Below, piece after piece: positions 17,952 to 27,832 of a stretch of 64,000 nt of DNA. Source of the stretch: Myxococcales bacterium (GTDB taxonomy: Bacteria > Myxococcota_A > Polyangia > Polyangiales > Ga0077539). The notes under the pieces are model-generated. The model was not told the origin of the DNA. It made no database searches and worked only from the letters and a program-made list of their open reading frames with translations. The first letter of the stretch is position 1; each line of letters begins with the position of its first letter. The stretch is from NCBI GenBank assembly GCA_030652255.1, contig JAUSAZ010000140.1:1-64000 (forward strand), given 5' to 3'. The translations under genes and the position numbers were made by a program.

Positions 17952-19592
17952 CTACGCCCCCTTCGGCTTCTCCTGCGACCCCGCGGCCTCGGCCCAGTGG
18001 AGGGTCTGCGACGGCCGCGCCATCTTCACGCCGAGGCCCTCCAGGGCCTCCAGGAAGCCCAGCAGCACCTCCTGCCGGTAGCGCCAGAACTCCTCCAGCG
18101 CCCCCGTCTGGAACCACGCCATCACCTCCACCTCCAGGGAGTCGGGCTTCAGGCCCTTGAGCTGCACGTACAGCTCGTCGCCCCAGAGCCGCGGGTGCGC
18201 GCGCAGCACCGCCTCGAGCGCCGCGAGCACGGCCCGCACGCGCTCGGCCGAGGTGTCCAGGTCGAGCGACAGGGTGGCCAGCAGCCGGATGCGGTCGCGC
18301 TGGGTGTAGTTCTCGACCCGGAGGTCGGCCAGCTTGCCGTTGGGGATGGTCACCAGGGTACGGTCGAAGGTGCGCACCCGCGTCGAGCGCAGGCCCACGC
18401 TCTCGATGGTGCCCGTGTGCTCGTCGAGCTTCACCAGGTCGCCCACCCGGAAGGGCTGGTCGAGCCCGATCGCCACGCTCCCCAGCAGGTGCTCGACGGT
18501 CTTCTGGGCCGCGAGCGCGAGCGCCAGGCCGCCGAGGCCGAGGCCCGCCAGCAGGCTCGCCACGGGGTATCCCAGCGCGGAGAGCACCGCCACCACGCTC
18601 ACGCACGCCAGCGTCACCCGCGCGGCCTGCGCGATGAGCGGCACCACCGTCACCGATCCCGGGTGCGCGCGCGCCCAGACCGACTCCTGGAACGCCCGCG
18701 CCAGCAGCGCGATGGTGCGCCACAGCGCCCAGAAGAGCCCCGCGAAGAGCAGGGCGCGCAGGAGGTTCTGCACGAAGGCGTCGCCCACGCGGGAGAGCCC
18801 GAGGGAGGGCACCGAGAGCGACACCAGCCCCACCGCCCAGAGCAGCGAGAGCGGCGCCAGCGCGTGCGTGGCCATCGACTCGTCGCGGATGTCCACCACC
18901 CGGCGCAGCAGCGGCGCGGTGGCCGCCAGGGTGAGCCGACCGAGCAGCCGGCCGAGCAGCAGCGCCAGCGCGAAGGCCGCTGCCAGCGAGGCCCACTGCC
19001 AGCGCAGCAGGCCCTTCGCCCAGGGCTGCAGCCACCACTGCGGCAGGTGGCCGCGCACCCACTTGCCCTCCAGGCGGTCGTACCAGCCGTCGACGCTGCG
19101 CACGGTGGTGCGGGTGAACACCCAGCGCGTGCCGTCCGAGTACGTCCGCCGGGTGATGTGCACGGGGTCGCCCGCGGGGGTGGCGCCGGGGATGTGCCCG
19201 ACCTCGTCGACCCGCGTCGGCAGCCCGTCGTCGGGGTCGCCCGAGGGCTCCGCGGACAGGGCGGCCGGGTCGATGCCCACGTAGCGGTCGAGCACCTCGC
19301 GCAGCCGCCGCGCGAGCGTCGCCCCGTCTCTCTGGGGGCGCCCCGTCAGGTCGAGGAAGCGCCCGGCCTCGTCCCAGCGACCGCGCTGCGTGAGCTCGAC
19401 GAAGCGCTGCATCGACGCGCGGGGGGACTCCGGGTCGACGCGCTCGTCGGGCTCGTCCGCGGGGGTCGCCGCGGGGGCGCTGGCGTTCTGGGCGATCTGC
19501 GCGCGCAGGCCCGGGGGGATGGGCTGCGCGTCGAGCCGGGCGCCGGCCAGCAGCGCGAGCAGGGCGACGGTCCCGGCGACGCGGTGGGCCAT
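17952..19592 (-). CDS. MscS-family mechanosensitive channel
   Basis: LLAGLGLGGLALALAAQKTVEHLLGSVAIGLDQPFRVGDLVKLDEHTGTIESVGLRSTRVRTFDRTLVTIPNGKLADLRVENYTQRDR is diagnostic. Confidence 0.95.
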   Translation of the reverse strand: MAHRVAGTVALLALLAGARLDAQPIPPGLRAQIAQNASAPAATPADEPDERVDPESPRASMQRFVELTQRGRWDEAGRFLDLTGRPQRDGATLARRLREVLDRYVGIDPAALSAEPSGDPDDGLPTRVDEVGHIPGATPAGDPVHITRRTYSDGTRWVFTRTTVRSVDGWYDRLEGKWVRGHLPQWWLQPWAKGLLRWQWASLAAAFALALLLGRLLGRLTLAATAPLLRRVVDIRDESMATHALAPLSLLWAVGLVSLSVPSLGLSRVGDAFVQNLLRALLFAGLFWALWRTIALLARAFQESVWARAHPGSVTVVPLIAQAARVTLACVSVVAVLSALGYPVASLLAGLGLGGLALALAAQKTVEHLLGSVAIGLDQPFRVGDLVKLDEHTGTIESVGLRSTRVRTFDRTLVTIPNGKLADLRVENYTQRDRIRLLATLSLDLDTSAERVRAVLAALEAVLRAHPRLWGDELYVQLKGLKPDSLEVEVMAWFQTGALEEFWRYRQEVLLGFLEALEGLGVKMARPSQTLHWAEAAGSQEKPKGA

Positions 19593-19600
19593 CGGCGGCG

Positions 19601-21391
19601 TCAGCGCGGGGCGCGCGCGGGGTCGGCGTAGACCACGACGGTCTCGCCCGGGCGCAGCGGGTCGCGCTGCCCGCGGCGGTTGATGCGCTCGAGGCGCGCG
19701 GGCGTGGACCCGTAGCGCGCCGCGACGCTGGCGAGGGTGTCGTCGGCGCGGGCCGTCACCCGGAGGCGCACCTGGCCCCCGGCGGTGACGGTGCGGTCGT
19801 GGAAGGCGTCGCCGGCGCGGTCGTCGAGGGTGACCTCGGCGTCGGTGAAGGTGCGCGCGGTGTCGTCGGGCGCGCGGCTCACGAAGGCCTGCAGCCACAT
19901 CTCGCCGTGGACGCGGGCGTGGCGGTCGAGGTTGTTCCAGCGGGCGAGGTCATCAGGGAGCACCTGTAGCGCGCGGGCCACGGCGGCAAGGGTGTCCCCC
20001 GACGTCACCCGCAGCCACGCCCGGCGTGTCCCCTCCGGGGGGGTCATCGCCGCGAGCGCCGCGTCGAAGGGGATCACCGGGGCGACCGCCGCCCGCTCCG
20101 CCGCCGGGGCGCGGTCGGGCAGCAGCAGCAGGGTGCCGGGGCCCACCCCGCGGTCGTTGGCCAGCCCGGACAGGCTGAGCACCTGCGGGGTCCGGGTGCC
20201 GAAGCGGGTGGCCACCTCGTCGAGCGTCTCCCCGTGGCGCAGCACGTAGCTCCGCGTGGCGGGCGTCTCGATGCGCGCGACGGCCGAGCGCACCGTGGCC
20301 CCACGGCCGAGCGGGACGTGCAGCACGAAGGGCATCTGCGGGCTCGGCGGGGGCGTGCGGGTGCGCAGGAGGGCGGGGTTGAGCTCGCGCAGCGTGGCCT
20401 CGGAGACCTGTCCCTCGCGGGCGATGGCGGCGAGCGGGAGCGAGCGCTGCACCTCGACGTCCTCCCAGGTCACCGGCGCCTCCGGGGCGGTGGTGGTGAT
20501 CTCGAAGACCCCGGGGTTCTGCGCGGCGACGGCGAGCGAGAGGATGCGCGGGACGTAGTGGGTGGTCTCCCACGGGAGCCCCGCCTCCAGGGTGGCGAGG
20601 GTGTCGAAGTCGTTGGTGTTGTACTTCCGGATCGACCGCAGGAGGTTGGTGTAGCCCATGTTGTAGGCCGCGAAGGCGAGCTCCCAGGAGCCGAGCCGGG
20701 CGTGCAGGTCGCGCAGGTAGCGCACCGCCGCGCGGGTGCTGTGCTCGGGGTCGCGGCGCTCGTCGACCCAGGTGTCCACCCGCAGCCCGAAGGAGCGCGC
20801 CGTGTCGGGCATGAACTGCCACAGCCCCGCGGCCCCGGCGCCGGACTCCGCGCGCGGGTCGAAGGCGCTCTCGGCGGCGGCGACCCAGAGCAGCGCGGTG
20901 GGCATGCCCTCGGCGGCGAGCGACTGCTGCATCCGGGTGCGGTAGCGGCCGGCGAGGACGGTCCAGCGCTGGGCGAGGCGGCGCGCGCGGGAGTCGGTGC
21001 GGAAGAGCCCGAGCTCGCGCACCATCCGGGTGGTCATGCGGAAGGGCAGCGCGGGCATCTGGAGCCGCCCCGCGAGCTCCGGCGGAAGGCCCGCCTCGTC
21101 GAGCGCGCCGCCGTCCCGGCGGGCGGCCGCGGCGACGGTGTCGGCGGTGTCACGTGGCTGCTCGGCGGCGCGCTCGGCCTCGCGCAGCGCGGCCAGCGTG
21201 GGGGGCTCGGTGGTGCCCAGGACGGCGTCGGCGCTGCGGGCCGCCGGGGCGGTGGTGAGCGTGGGGACCGCGACGCGCGCGGTGGGCGGCGTCTGCGCCG
21301 ACGCGACCGAGGTGGCGAGGCAGGCGGCGATCACACCGACGAAGGAGCTGCAGGCACGGCGCTTCACGGCCGAAGGCGCTAGCACCCACAC
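19601..21391 (-). CDS. MltD-like lytic transglycosylase with LysM repeats
   Basis: ALLWVAAAESAFDPRAESGAGAAGLWQFMPDTARSFGLRVD...DERRDPEHSTRAAVRYLRDL; several LysM modules. Confidence 0.92.
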   Translation of the reverse strand: MWVLAPSAVKRRACSSFVGVIAACLATSVASAQTPPTARVAVPTLTTAPAARSADAVLGTTEPPTLAALREAERAAEQPRDTADTVAAAARRDGGALDEAGLPPELAGRLQMPALPFRMTTRMVRELGLFRTDSRARRLAQRWTVLAGRYRTRMQQSLAAEGMPTALLWVAAAESAFDPRAESGAGAAGLWQFMPDTARSFGLRVDTWVDERRDPEHSTRAAVRYLRDLHARLGSWELAFAAYNMGYTNLLRSIRKYNTNDFDTLATLEAGLPWETTHYVPRILSLAVAAQNPGVFEITTTAPEAPVTWEDVEVQRSLPLAAIAREGQVSEATLRELNPALLRTRTPPPSPQMPFVLHVPLGRGATVRSAVARIETPATRSYVLRHGETLDEVATRFGTRTPQVLSLSGLANDRGVGPGTLLLLPDRAPAAERAAVAPVIPFDAALAAMTPPEGTRRAWLRVTSGDTLAAVARALQVLPDDLARWNNLDRHARVHGEMWLQAFVSRAPDDTARTFTDAEVTLDDRAGDAFHDRTVTAGGQVRLRVTARADDTLASVAARYGSTPARLERINRRGQRDPLRPGETVVVYADPARAPR

Positions 21392-21422
21392 CGGGTGCGA
21401 GGCCAGTAAGTGGCCGTCGGCG

Positions 21423-21851
21423 TCAGTCGTCGGAGCCCGGGCGCGAGCGGGACTTCTTGCGCTCGCCGGTGACCTTCTTGGCCGTGAGCCGGCGCTCCTT
21501 GCTGCCGCGCGAAGGTCGCGTGGCGCGGCGCTCCTTCGGCACCTCCAGCGCCTGCAGGATCATCACCTTCAGGCGCAGCCGCGCGTCGTCGAGGTTGCGG
21601 ATCTGGTCGCGGGTCTTCTGGCTGGTGAGCAGCAGGGTGCCGTCCTGGTCGACGCGCTTTCCGGCGATGGCGCGCAGGCGCTCCTTCACGGCGTCGGGGA
21701 GCGCGGCGCTGCCCGCGAGGTCGAAGCGCAGCTCGACCTTCGAGGCGACCTTGTTGACGTTCTGTCCGCCGGGGCCGCTGGCGCGCACCGCGGTCATCGT
21801 GAACGCCTCGGCGGGAATGGTGATGGCGGGGTTGATGACGAGCGCGTCCAT
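21423..21851 (-). CDS. arfB: Alternative ribosome-rescue factor / peptidyl-tRNA hydrolase ArfB
   Basis: RASGPGGQNVNKVASKVELRFDL (GGQ motif) and basic C-terminal tail. Confidence 0.93.
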   Translation of the reverse strand: MDALVINPAITIPAEAFTMTAVRASGPGGQNVNKVASKVELRFDLAGSAALPDAVKERLRAIAGKRVDQDGTLLLTSQKTRDQIRNLDDARLRLKVMILQALEVPKERRATRPSRGSKERRLTAKKVTGERKKSRSRPGSDD

Positions 21852-21886
21852 GGCCGCGCGAAGGTGGGGCGCCCGACGGGCGCGGG

Positions 21887-23440
21887 TCAAGCGGCGGATC
21901 GACGCCGGCGCCGACGCACGCCCGCGAGCGCGGCGAGCGACACCGCCAGCCATCCCCGCGCCGACGGCGCTGCCCCCGCGCGGCCGACCTCGCAGGCGCA
22001 GCCCGCGGGCTCGCCCATCAGGGCCCCGTCGGCGTCGTCCGCCGCCCCGCCGTCGCCTGCGTCCACGATGGGCACCGCGCCGTCGTCGGCGTCCACCGTC
22101 GGCGCCCCGAGGTCCACGGGCACGGCGCCCTCGTCGGTGCTCGTGTCGGTTCCCGTGTCGGTCGGCACGTCGGTCGCGCCCGCGCTTGCGTCGGCGGTCA
22201 TCGTGCCGGCGTCCATGGACATCACCCCTGCGTCGGGCCGCGGGACCGTCCGCACCCGCACCTGGATGACATTGTCCGCTGGGCCTCCCTGCGCCGGGTC
22301 GCTGAACCACGCGACGCCCTCCTCCAGCAGGTTGAAGTACTCGGCGTACTCGCCCGCCCTGGCCGGCGCGCGCAGCGTGAAGTTGAAGCGCCCGGTCATC
22401 CCCGGCGGCACCATCCGGTCGATGGCCGCCGCGCGGTTGGGCGCCAGCCAGTCGGGGCCCACCACGGCGCTCGATCGGTCGCGGGGCTGGGTGGTCCCGA
22501 GGCGGGTGCGGGCGGGCGTCCAGGTGGCGGTGCCGGTGTTGCGCATCTCGAGGTATCCCCGGGAGAGCTCGCCCGGCGCGAGGTCGAGCGTGGTGACGGC
22601 CAGCGGGAAGGACTGCATCACGTACGCCGCCCGGTACGCCGGGGCGGGGCAGTGGGGCGACGCGCCGCTGCCGCGGGCGTACACCGCGAGGTGGTTGGAC
22701 ACCGTGCGCGGCGTCCCGTCGCTGGGGCGGTTGAGCACCCCGACGCCGGCCATCCACATCGTGGCCGAGCCGCCGCCGTCCAGGTTGACCGCGTCGTGCG
22801 CCCCGAGGTCGATCATCAGCGCCGCGAGCTCGTTGCAGGTCATGCCCACGCGCGACGGGGGGCTACGCCCGTCCACCACCGCGAGGATGAGCGTGCGGCG
22901 GTTGGCCGTGAGCCCGGCCGCGGTGCGCGGGTGGCGCGGGCAGAGGCTCGTATCGCCGGAGTTGTCGCGCGCGGCGCCGCCGAGCACCAGGGTGGGGTGC
23001 CCGGAGACGGCCTCGCGCATCCACGGCTGCGGCCCCTCGACGCGCTCGTGGGGGACGATCTCCACGCGCGCGTCTCCGAAGGCGATGGGCCCGGTGTAGC
23101 TGTGGTCGGTGCCGCCCCAGGAGGCGCCGTTGTGGAGCACGAAGCCGTCGGTCTGCGACTGGTTGGCCGTGTTGTAGAAGCCCCCGTTGACCGCCGCCTG
23201 CGCGCCCACGAGCGAGCCGTACGCGGGCACCGTGCGGGTGCGCTCGCTCTGCGCCGTCACGCGGACGCTCACGCCCGGCGCGCACAGGTCGACGAGCAGC
23301 GCGCTGATGCGCTGCGAGGGGGTGACCCGCACCAGCCGGCGCACGCCCGGGAAGGGGTTGCTCCAGGTGTCGTCGGCGGCCGCGGCGGCGGTCACCGAGC
23401 ACACGGCGAGGGCGACGGTGAGGGCGCGGCGGGCGATCAT
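21887..23440 (-). CDS. Phosphodiester glycosidase (NAGPA-domain) family exported protein with MYXO-CTERM-like tail
   Basis: AAVNGGFYN..., ALMIDLGAHDAVNLDGGGSATMW; C-terminal GCACEVGRAGAAPSARGWLAVSLAALAGVRRRRRRSAA. Confidence 0.85.
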   Translation of the reverse strand: MIARRALTVALAVCSVTAAAAADDTWSNPFPGVRRLVRVTPSQRISALLVDLCAPGVSVRVTAQSERTRTVPAYGSLVGAQAAVNGGFYNTANQSQTDGFVLHNGASWGGTDHSYTGPIAFGDARVEIVPHERVEGPQPWMREAVSGHPTLVLGGAARDNSGDTSLCPRHPRTAAGLTANRRTLILAVVDGRSPPSRVGMTCNELAALMIDLGAHDAVNLDGGGSATMWMAGVGVLNRPSDGTPRTVSNHLAVYARGSGASPHCPAPAYRAAYVMQSFPLAVTTLDLAPGELSRGYLEMRNTGTATWTPARTRLGTTQPRDRSSAVVGPDWLAPNRAAAIDRMVPPGMTGRFNFTLRAPARAGEYAEYFNLLEEGVAWFSDPAQGGPADNVIQVRVRTVPRPDAGVMSMDAGTMTADASAGATDVPTDTGTDTSTDEGAVPVDLGAPTVDADDGAVPIVDAGDGGAADDADGALMGEPAGCACEVGRAGAAPSARGWLAVSLAALAGVRRRRRRSAA

Positions 23441-23519
23441 CGCCCCACCATACGCGAAGCACGCCCGCGCCTGCGATCTGCGACCTCGCCCTCCGAGGGG
23501 AACGCCTGCCCACGATCAT

Positions 23520-23711
23520 CGCTGTGCATCGGAGGAGAAGAACCGCAAGGGTCGCAAGGGTCGCAAGGGATGGGATGGGATGGGATGGGATGGGATGGGA
23601 TGGGATCGGCCATGGGGCACGCGCGTTCGTCGCCCGGTGGCGCTGTCGATCTCCTTCTCCACCCTTGCGACCCTTGCGACCCTTGCGGTTCTTCTCCTCC
23701 GATGCACAGCG
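23520..23711. repeat. Dispersed palindromic element, copy 2 (51-nt arms 23520-23570 / 23661-23711, one mismatch) with GGGAT minisatellite
   Basis: CGCTGTGCATCGGAGGAGAAGAACCGCAAGGGTCGCAAGGGTCGCAAGGGA pairs with the right arm; (GGGAT)8 at 23567-23606. Confidence 0.93.
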
Positions 23712-23763
23712 CTGATCGCGAGCGTGGGAGGGCTCTCCGCTCAGCCCGTCCGTCCTCCTGCGC

Positions 23764-25110
23764 CTACCGCTGCGGCAGGGTCACCAGGTCGCAGCGCACG
23801 TGCACCGCGTCGACGCCGCCGCCCATCTCGTCGACGTTGGCCATCACCGCCACCACGCCGTCCTCGGCGGGCAGCAGCACCGGCGGCGCGATCACCCGCG
23901 CCCGCAGCGGAAACACATCCCGCCGTGGAAACGGCGTGCCCGCGCCGTCGAAGTACACCAGGTAGGCGTGGAGTCCGCCCGCGACGGTGTCGCCGTTGGT
24001 CGCGAGATCGTAGAGCACCCCTTCGCCGCCGGTGATCATCGTGTGCCCGAGGGGGGCGCCCTCGAGGTCGCGCGTGGTCCAGAGCCGCGGCGTCTCCACC
24101 TGTAGCCGCCCTCGCGCCACGGGCAGCGTCGAGACCGCCAGCCCGCGGCCCTCCGCCCACTGCGACAGCACCAGGGAGCTGCCGCGCATCGTCGCCGCCG
24201 TGGGGTAGGGGCCCAGGCCCAGGCGCGCGGGCTCGCCCGAGGGCTCCAGGGTGTCGGTCAGGCGCACCAGCACCTGCTCGCGGGCCTGCTCGCCGGTGAC
24301 GGTGGCGCCGCGCACCGGGCGCTCCAGCAGCGCCGCCGGGTCGGCCCCCGGCGGGAGCGGGAGCAGCTGCATCGAGCCGCCGACGTGCTGCTGCCACAGC
24401 ACCGGGTCGCCCACGCGCTCGCCCTGGCCGTCGAAGCTCAGCGCGACCACCTCGCCGTCTTCGGTTCCGCCGAGGGCGACGGCGCCCGCGTGGCCGTGGA
24501 CGGTGCGCGCGGTGGCCGTCAGCCACACGAAGCCGTGGGTGCCGGCGGCGGTGGTGGGCGGCGCCTGGGCGACCCGGCGCAGCGGAGCGACGGGCCCCTC
24601 CGGCGCGACCAGCGTGGCGTAGAGGTCGCCTGCGACGTGGGCGATCACCAGCACCCCGCCCTCCACCGTCACCCCCACCGGAACCCCCGGCGGGAAGGTC
24701 TCCCCCTCGCGCCGCGACGAGGTGGGGTCTTCGACGAACACCGGCTCTCCCACCAGACCGAGCTCCCGGTTGACCCGCGCGAATACCATCCCTGGTAAGT
24801 GCTCAGGCGGGGTGGCGGCGCCGCGCAGCTCCAGCTCGGTGACCGCCCGGCGCAGCCCGCGGCGCTCGCCCACCCGCAGCGTGCGCTCCGGGTCGCGGAG
24901 CGCCACCACGAAGGCCGCCCCCTCGCGGGAGGGCTGCGCGAAGGGCGCCGCGACGATGCGGTCGCTCCCGTTGGCCAGGAGGAAGGGCGCGCTCAACAGC
25001 CGCCGCGCCTCGGTGGTGACGCACACGCGCTCGCGCGACTGCGCGCCCGCCGACCACCCCGCCGTGAGCAGGGAGAGGACCATGGCTCCGAGGCTACTTC
25101 GCGCGATCAT
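23764..25110 (-). CDS. Hypothetical exported protein
   Basis: Start at MIARSSLGAMVLSLLTAGWSAGAQS; ATGA overlap with the upstream ORF 25107-27617. Confidence 0.65.
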   Translation of the reverse strand: MIARSSLGAMVLSLLTAGWSAGAQSRERVCVTTEARRLLSAPFLLANGSDRIVAAPFAQPSREGAAFVVALRDPERTLRVGERRGLRRAVTELELRGAATPPEHLPGMVFARVNRELGLVGEPVFVEDPTSSRREGETFPPGVPVGVTVEGGVLVIAHVAGDLYATLVAPEGPVAPLRRVAQAPPTTAAGTHGFVWLTATARTVHGHAGAVALGGTEDGEVVALSFDGQGERVGDPVLWQQHVGGSMQLLPLPPGADPAALLERPVRGATVTGEQAREQVLVRLTDTLEPSGEPARLGLGPYPTAATMRGSSLVLSQWAEGRGLAVSTLPVARGRLQVETPRLWTTRDLEGAPLGHTMITGGEGVLYDLATNGDTVAGGLHAYLVYFDGAGTPFPRRDVFPLRARVIAPPVLLPAEDGVVAVMANVDEMGGGVDAVHVRCDLVTLPQR

Positions 25111-27617
25111 CGGCCGGCTCCGGGGAGGTTGCAGGTGAGGTCGATCCAGCGCCACGTGACGCCGCGCGCGGCGCTCTGGGGGTAGAGCGCGACGAGGTGC
25201 GAGGCGTCGGCGTCGAGGCTGACGCCCCCGGCGATGGCGCTGGGGTCGGCGGGGAGGCGGAAGTGGGCGCCCGCGAGGACGCCGCGGTCGAGGGCGGCGA
25301 AGGTGAGCGAGGCGGCGGGCTGAGCCTCCGGGGCGATGCCGGTGGCCAGGGCGACCCAGTGGCGTGGGACGCTGCGCGCGCTGGCGAGGAGCTCCCCCCC
25401 GCTCGGGTGCACGGCGAGCACGCTCCGGGGGTTGCGGAGGGTGTCGCGGTCGAGGTCGGCGAGGCGCACGACCGGGCCGACGCGCGAGAGCACGGCGAGG
25501 GCGCGCCCCGGGAGGTGGTGCCAGAGCGCGGCGCCGAGGACGTGGCCGAGCGGGTCGGCGAAGGGGTCGTCGTCGGGGCGGGCGGGCGCGGGCGCGGCGC
25601 CGACGAAGCGCGCGGCGAGGGTGAGGGAGACGTCCTCGCCGAGGGTGTCGGGGCGGGCGAGCAGCAGCGCGGTGCGGTCGACGTCGCGGGCGGCGTCGAG
25701 GAGGGTGTCGCCCTCGCGCAGGGTGTTGAGCACCACCGGGGCGCGGCCCGCGGCGACGCGCGCGAGCACCGTGGCGCCCGCGTCGGTCTTCGCCACGACG
25801 TAGACCTCGCCGGTCTCCGGGACGATGGCCGCGGCGCTGGCGTCGCGCAGCCCGGTGGGGAAGAGCGCGTGGGTGGCGACGGGTCCGCGGAAGGTGACGA
25901 GGTCGAGGCGCTCGACCGACTGGAGGGGGTAGGAGATCACCGCGAGCGCGGCGCCGCCGGGGACGCGCGAGGCCGCGAGGAGCTCGGTGGCGGACGAGCG
26001 CCCGAGGCGCACCGGGGTGAGCCGGCGCTGGGCGTTGAGGGTGGCGGCGACGAGGCGGCCGGGGGCGTCGGCGGCGCTGCGCACGATGGCGAGCAGCGTG
26101 GCGCCGGCGGGCGTGAGCACCACCGCGGAGGCCGTGTGGGCGAGGGCGCTGGCGTTGGTGTTGGCGTCGACGTGGGCGACGAACTCGCCCGTCCCGCGGG
26201 CGGTGCAGGCCATGTCCGCGGCGGTGGACTGCGGGCGAGCGAGGGTGACCGCGGGGGCGTCGGGGGCGATGGGCTCCTGCACGAAGGTGGCGGGCGGGAG
26301 GTCGAGCGGGGCGACGGTCTCGGTGGCGTGGCAGCGGAGGTGCGTGAGGATGAGCTGCGGGGTGCCGTCGTCGACGTCGCGTCCGTCGACGGCGACGAGG
26401 GCGTCGTCGGCGTCGGGCGCCGTGGCGACGGCGAGGTCGGCGGTGCGGGTGAGGAAGCCCGTGAGCAGCGGCGCGCGCCCGAGGTAGCGCCCGGCGTCGT
26501 CGAGGAGCGAGAGGTTGAGCGACCCGCCCGCGTCGTCGGCGAGGGCGGAGAGGGAGATGGCCGCGACGCGGTGGTGGCCCATCGGAGCGAGGGCGACGCG
26601 GAGGTCGGCGGCGCCGCGGTAGGTGGCGAGGGTGAGCGGCGCGGCGGTGACGGTGTCGTCGGTCGCGAGCACGGCGGCGCGGGCGGCGGTGTCGCGGCGG
26701 GCGACCCGGGCGCGCCACGCGACGAGGGTGCGCTCGTCGGCGAGCGGGAGCACGGCGGGGTGGTCGAGGTCGCGGGCGACGAGGGTGGCGCGGTCGTCGT
26801 CGAGGCGCACGAGGGCGCGCTCGTCGGCGGGGGTGGCGCGCTCGCGGGCGACGGTGGCCCACACGGTGGCGCCGCGGGCGGTGACGGCGACGCGGGGGGC
26901 CTCGCCGGTGAAGGCTCCGCCGTCGGGCGCGGGGGCGGAGTGCACGGAGTCGTCGGGGTCGACGCGGTCGATGAAGGCGGCCCAGGCGGTGGTGTCGGCG
27001 CGGCCGTCGCCGGGCGAGCGCGCGGCGCTGCGGGCGACGGCGACGACGGGGCGGTCGTCGCGGAGGGCGAGCGCGGGCGCGCCGAGCACGCCGGTGGGCG
27101 CGAGGAGGCGGGCGGGAGCCGGGGCGGGGGTGCCGTCGGGGGCGATCGCGCGGAGGGCGATGCGGTGCTGGCCGGGGTCGCCCTGGCGCCACGCGAGGAG
27201 GTAGCCGTCGCGGGTGGCGACGAGGACGGGGAGGGCCGGGGAGGGGATGCCCTCGAGGTCGATGTGCGCATGGGCGATGCCGTCGGTGACGGAGCTGCCC
27301 GCGCGGTCGAGGGGGAGGAGGCGGAGCGTGGGGTGGCCGTCGCGGTGCGGGTCGACGATGAAGGCGACGAGGCCGCCGTCGGCGCGGCGCGCGAGGGCGG
27401 GGGTGGCCGGGAGCCCGGGGGTGAGCGAGGCGACCGCGAGGGGGTCGCCGGCCTCGCAGCGGGGCATCGCGGGCGCGGGGAGGCCGCGGACGACGGTGGA
27501 GGTGTCGGCCGGGGCGGGGGCCTCGGGCATCCCGACCGGGGCGGTGGGCACCGGACGGGGCGCGCTGCGGCAGGCCGCGAGGACGAGGGAGAGGCCGAGG
27601 AGGTGGTGGCGTCGCAC
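25107..27617 (-). CDS. Hypothetical lipoprotein
   Basis: GTG start gives VRRHHLLGLSLVLAACRS lipobox; long ORF, no known domain recognised. Confidence 0.65.
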   Translation of the reverse strand: MRRHHLLGLSLVLAACRSAPRPVPTAPVGMPEAPAPADTSTVVRGLPAPAMPRCEAGDPLAVASLTPGLPATPALARRADGGLVAFIVDPHRDGHPTLRLLPLDRAGSSVTDGIAHAHIDLEGIPSPALPVLVATRDGYLLAWRQGDPGQHRIALRAIAPDGTPAPAPARLLAPTGVLGAPALALRDDRPVVAVARSAARSPGDGRADTTAWAAFIDRVDPDDSVHSAPAPDGGAFTGEAPRVAVTARGATVWATVARERATPADERALVRLDDDRATLVARDLDHPAVLPLADERTLVAWRARVARRDTAARAAVLATDDTVTAAPLTLATYRGAADLRVALAPMGHHRVAAISLSALADDAGGSLNLSLLDDAGRYLGRAPLLTGFLTRTADLAVATAPDADDALVAVDGRDVDDGTPQLILTHLRCHATETVAPLDLPPATFVQEPIAPDAPAVTLARPQSTAADMACTARGTGEFVAHVDANTNASALAHTASAVVLTPAGATLLAIVRSAADAPGRLVAATLNAQRRLTPVRLGRSSATELLAASRVPGGAALAVISYPLQSVERLDLVTFRGPVATHALFPTGLRDASAAAIVPETGEVYVVAKTDAGATVLARVAAGRAPVVLNTLREGDTLLDAARDVDRTALLLARPDTLGEDVSLTLAARFVGAAPAPARPDDDPFADPLGHVLGAALWHHLPGRALAVLSRVGPVVRLADLDRDTLRNPRSVLAVHPSGGELLASARSVPRHWVALATGIAPEAQPAASLTFAALDRGVLAGAHFRLPADPSAIAGGVSLDADASHLVALYPQSAARGVTWRWIDLTCNLPGAGR

Positions 27618-27832
27618 GGGGGTGTTCTGAGCGACACCGGGGGAGCGGGGGAAGTTCCCGGCAGGTAGTTCAGGGGCTTCGGGGTGTGGAGGCGATGCGA
27701 CGCCTCGACGATGCCTTGGCCCTCCTACAACCGCCCGCGGCCTGCGTAGTGACGGTTCCGGCGATCGGTGATAGCCACGAATCTGCGGCTGCCAGGGCGT
27801 GCGCCGCTCCCGAAGGGGGTCCGACCTTCTCC

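Noticed and set aside
23516-23715. Small ORFs on both strands (MHRRRRTARVARVAR..., MGWDGMGWDGM-type)
   Set aside because: They are translations of the palindromic arms and GGGAT minisatellite; the near-identical ends on both strands reflect the inverted repeat rather than coding selection.
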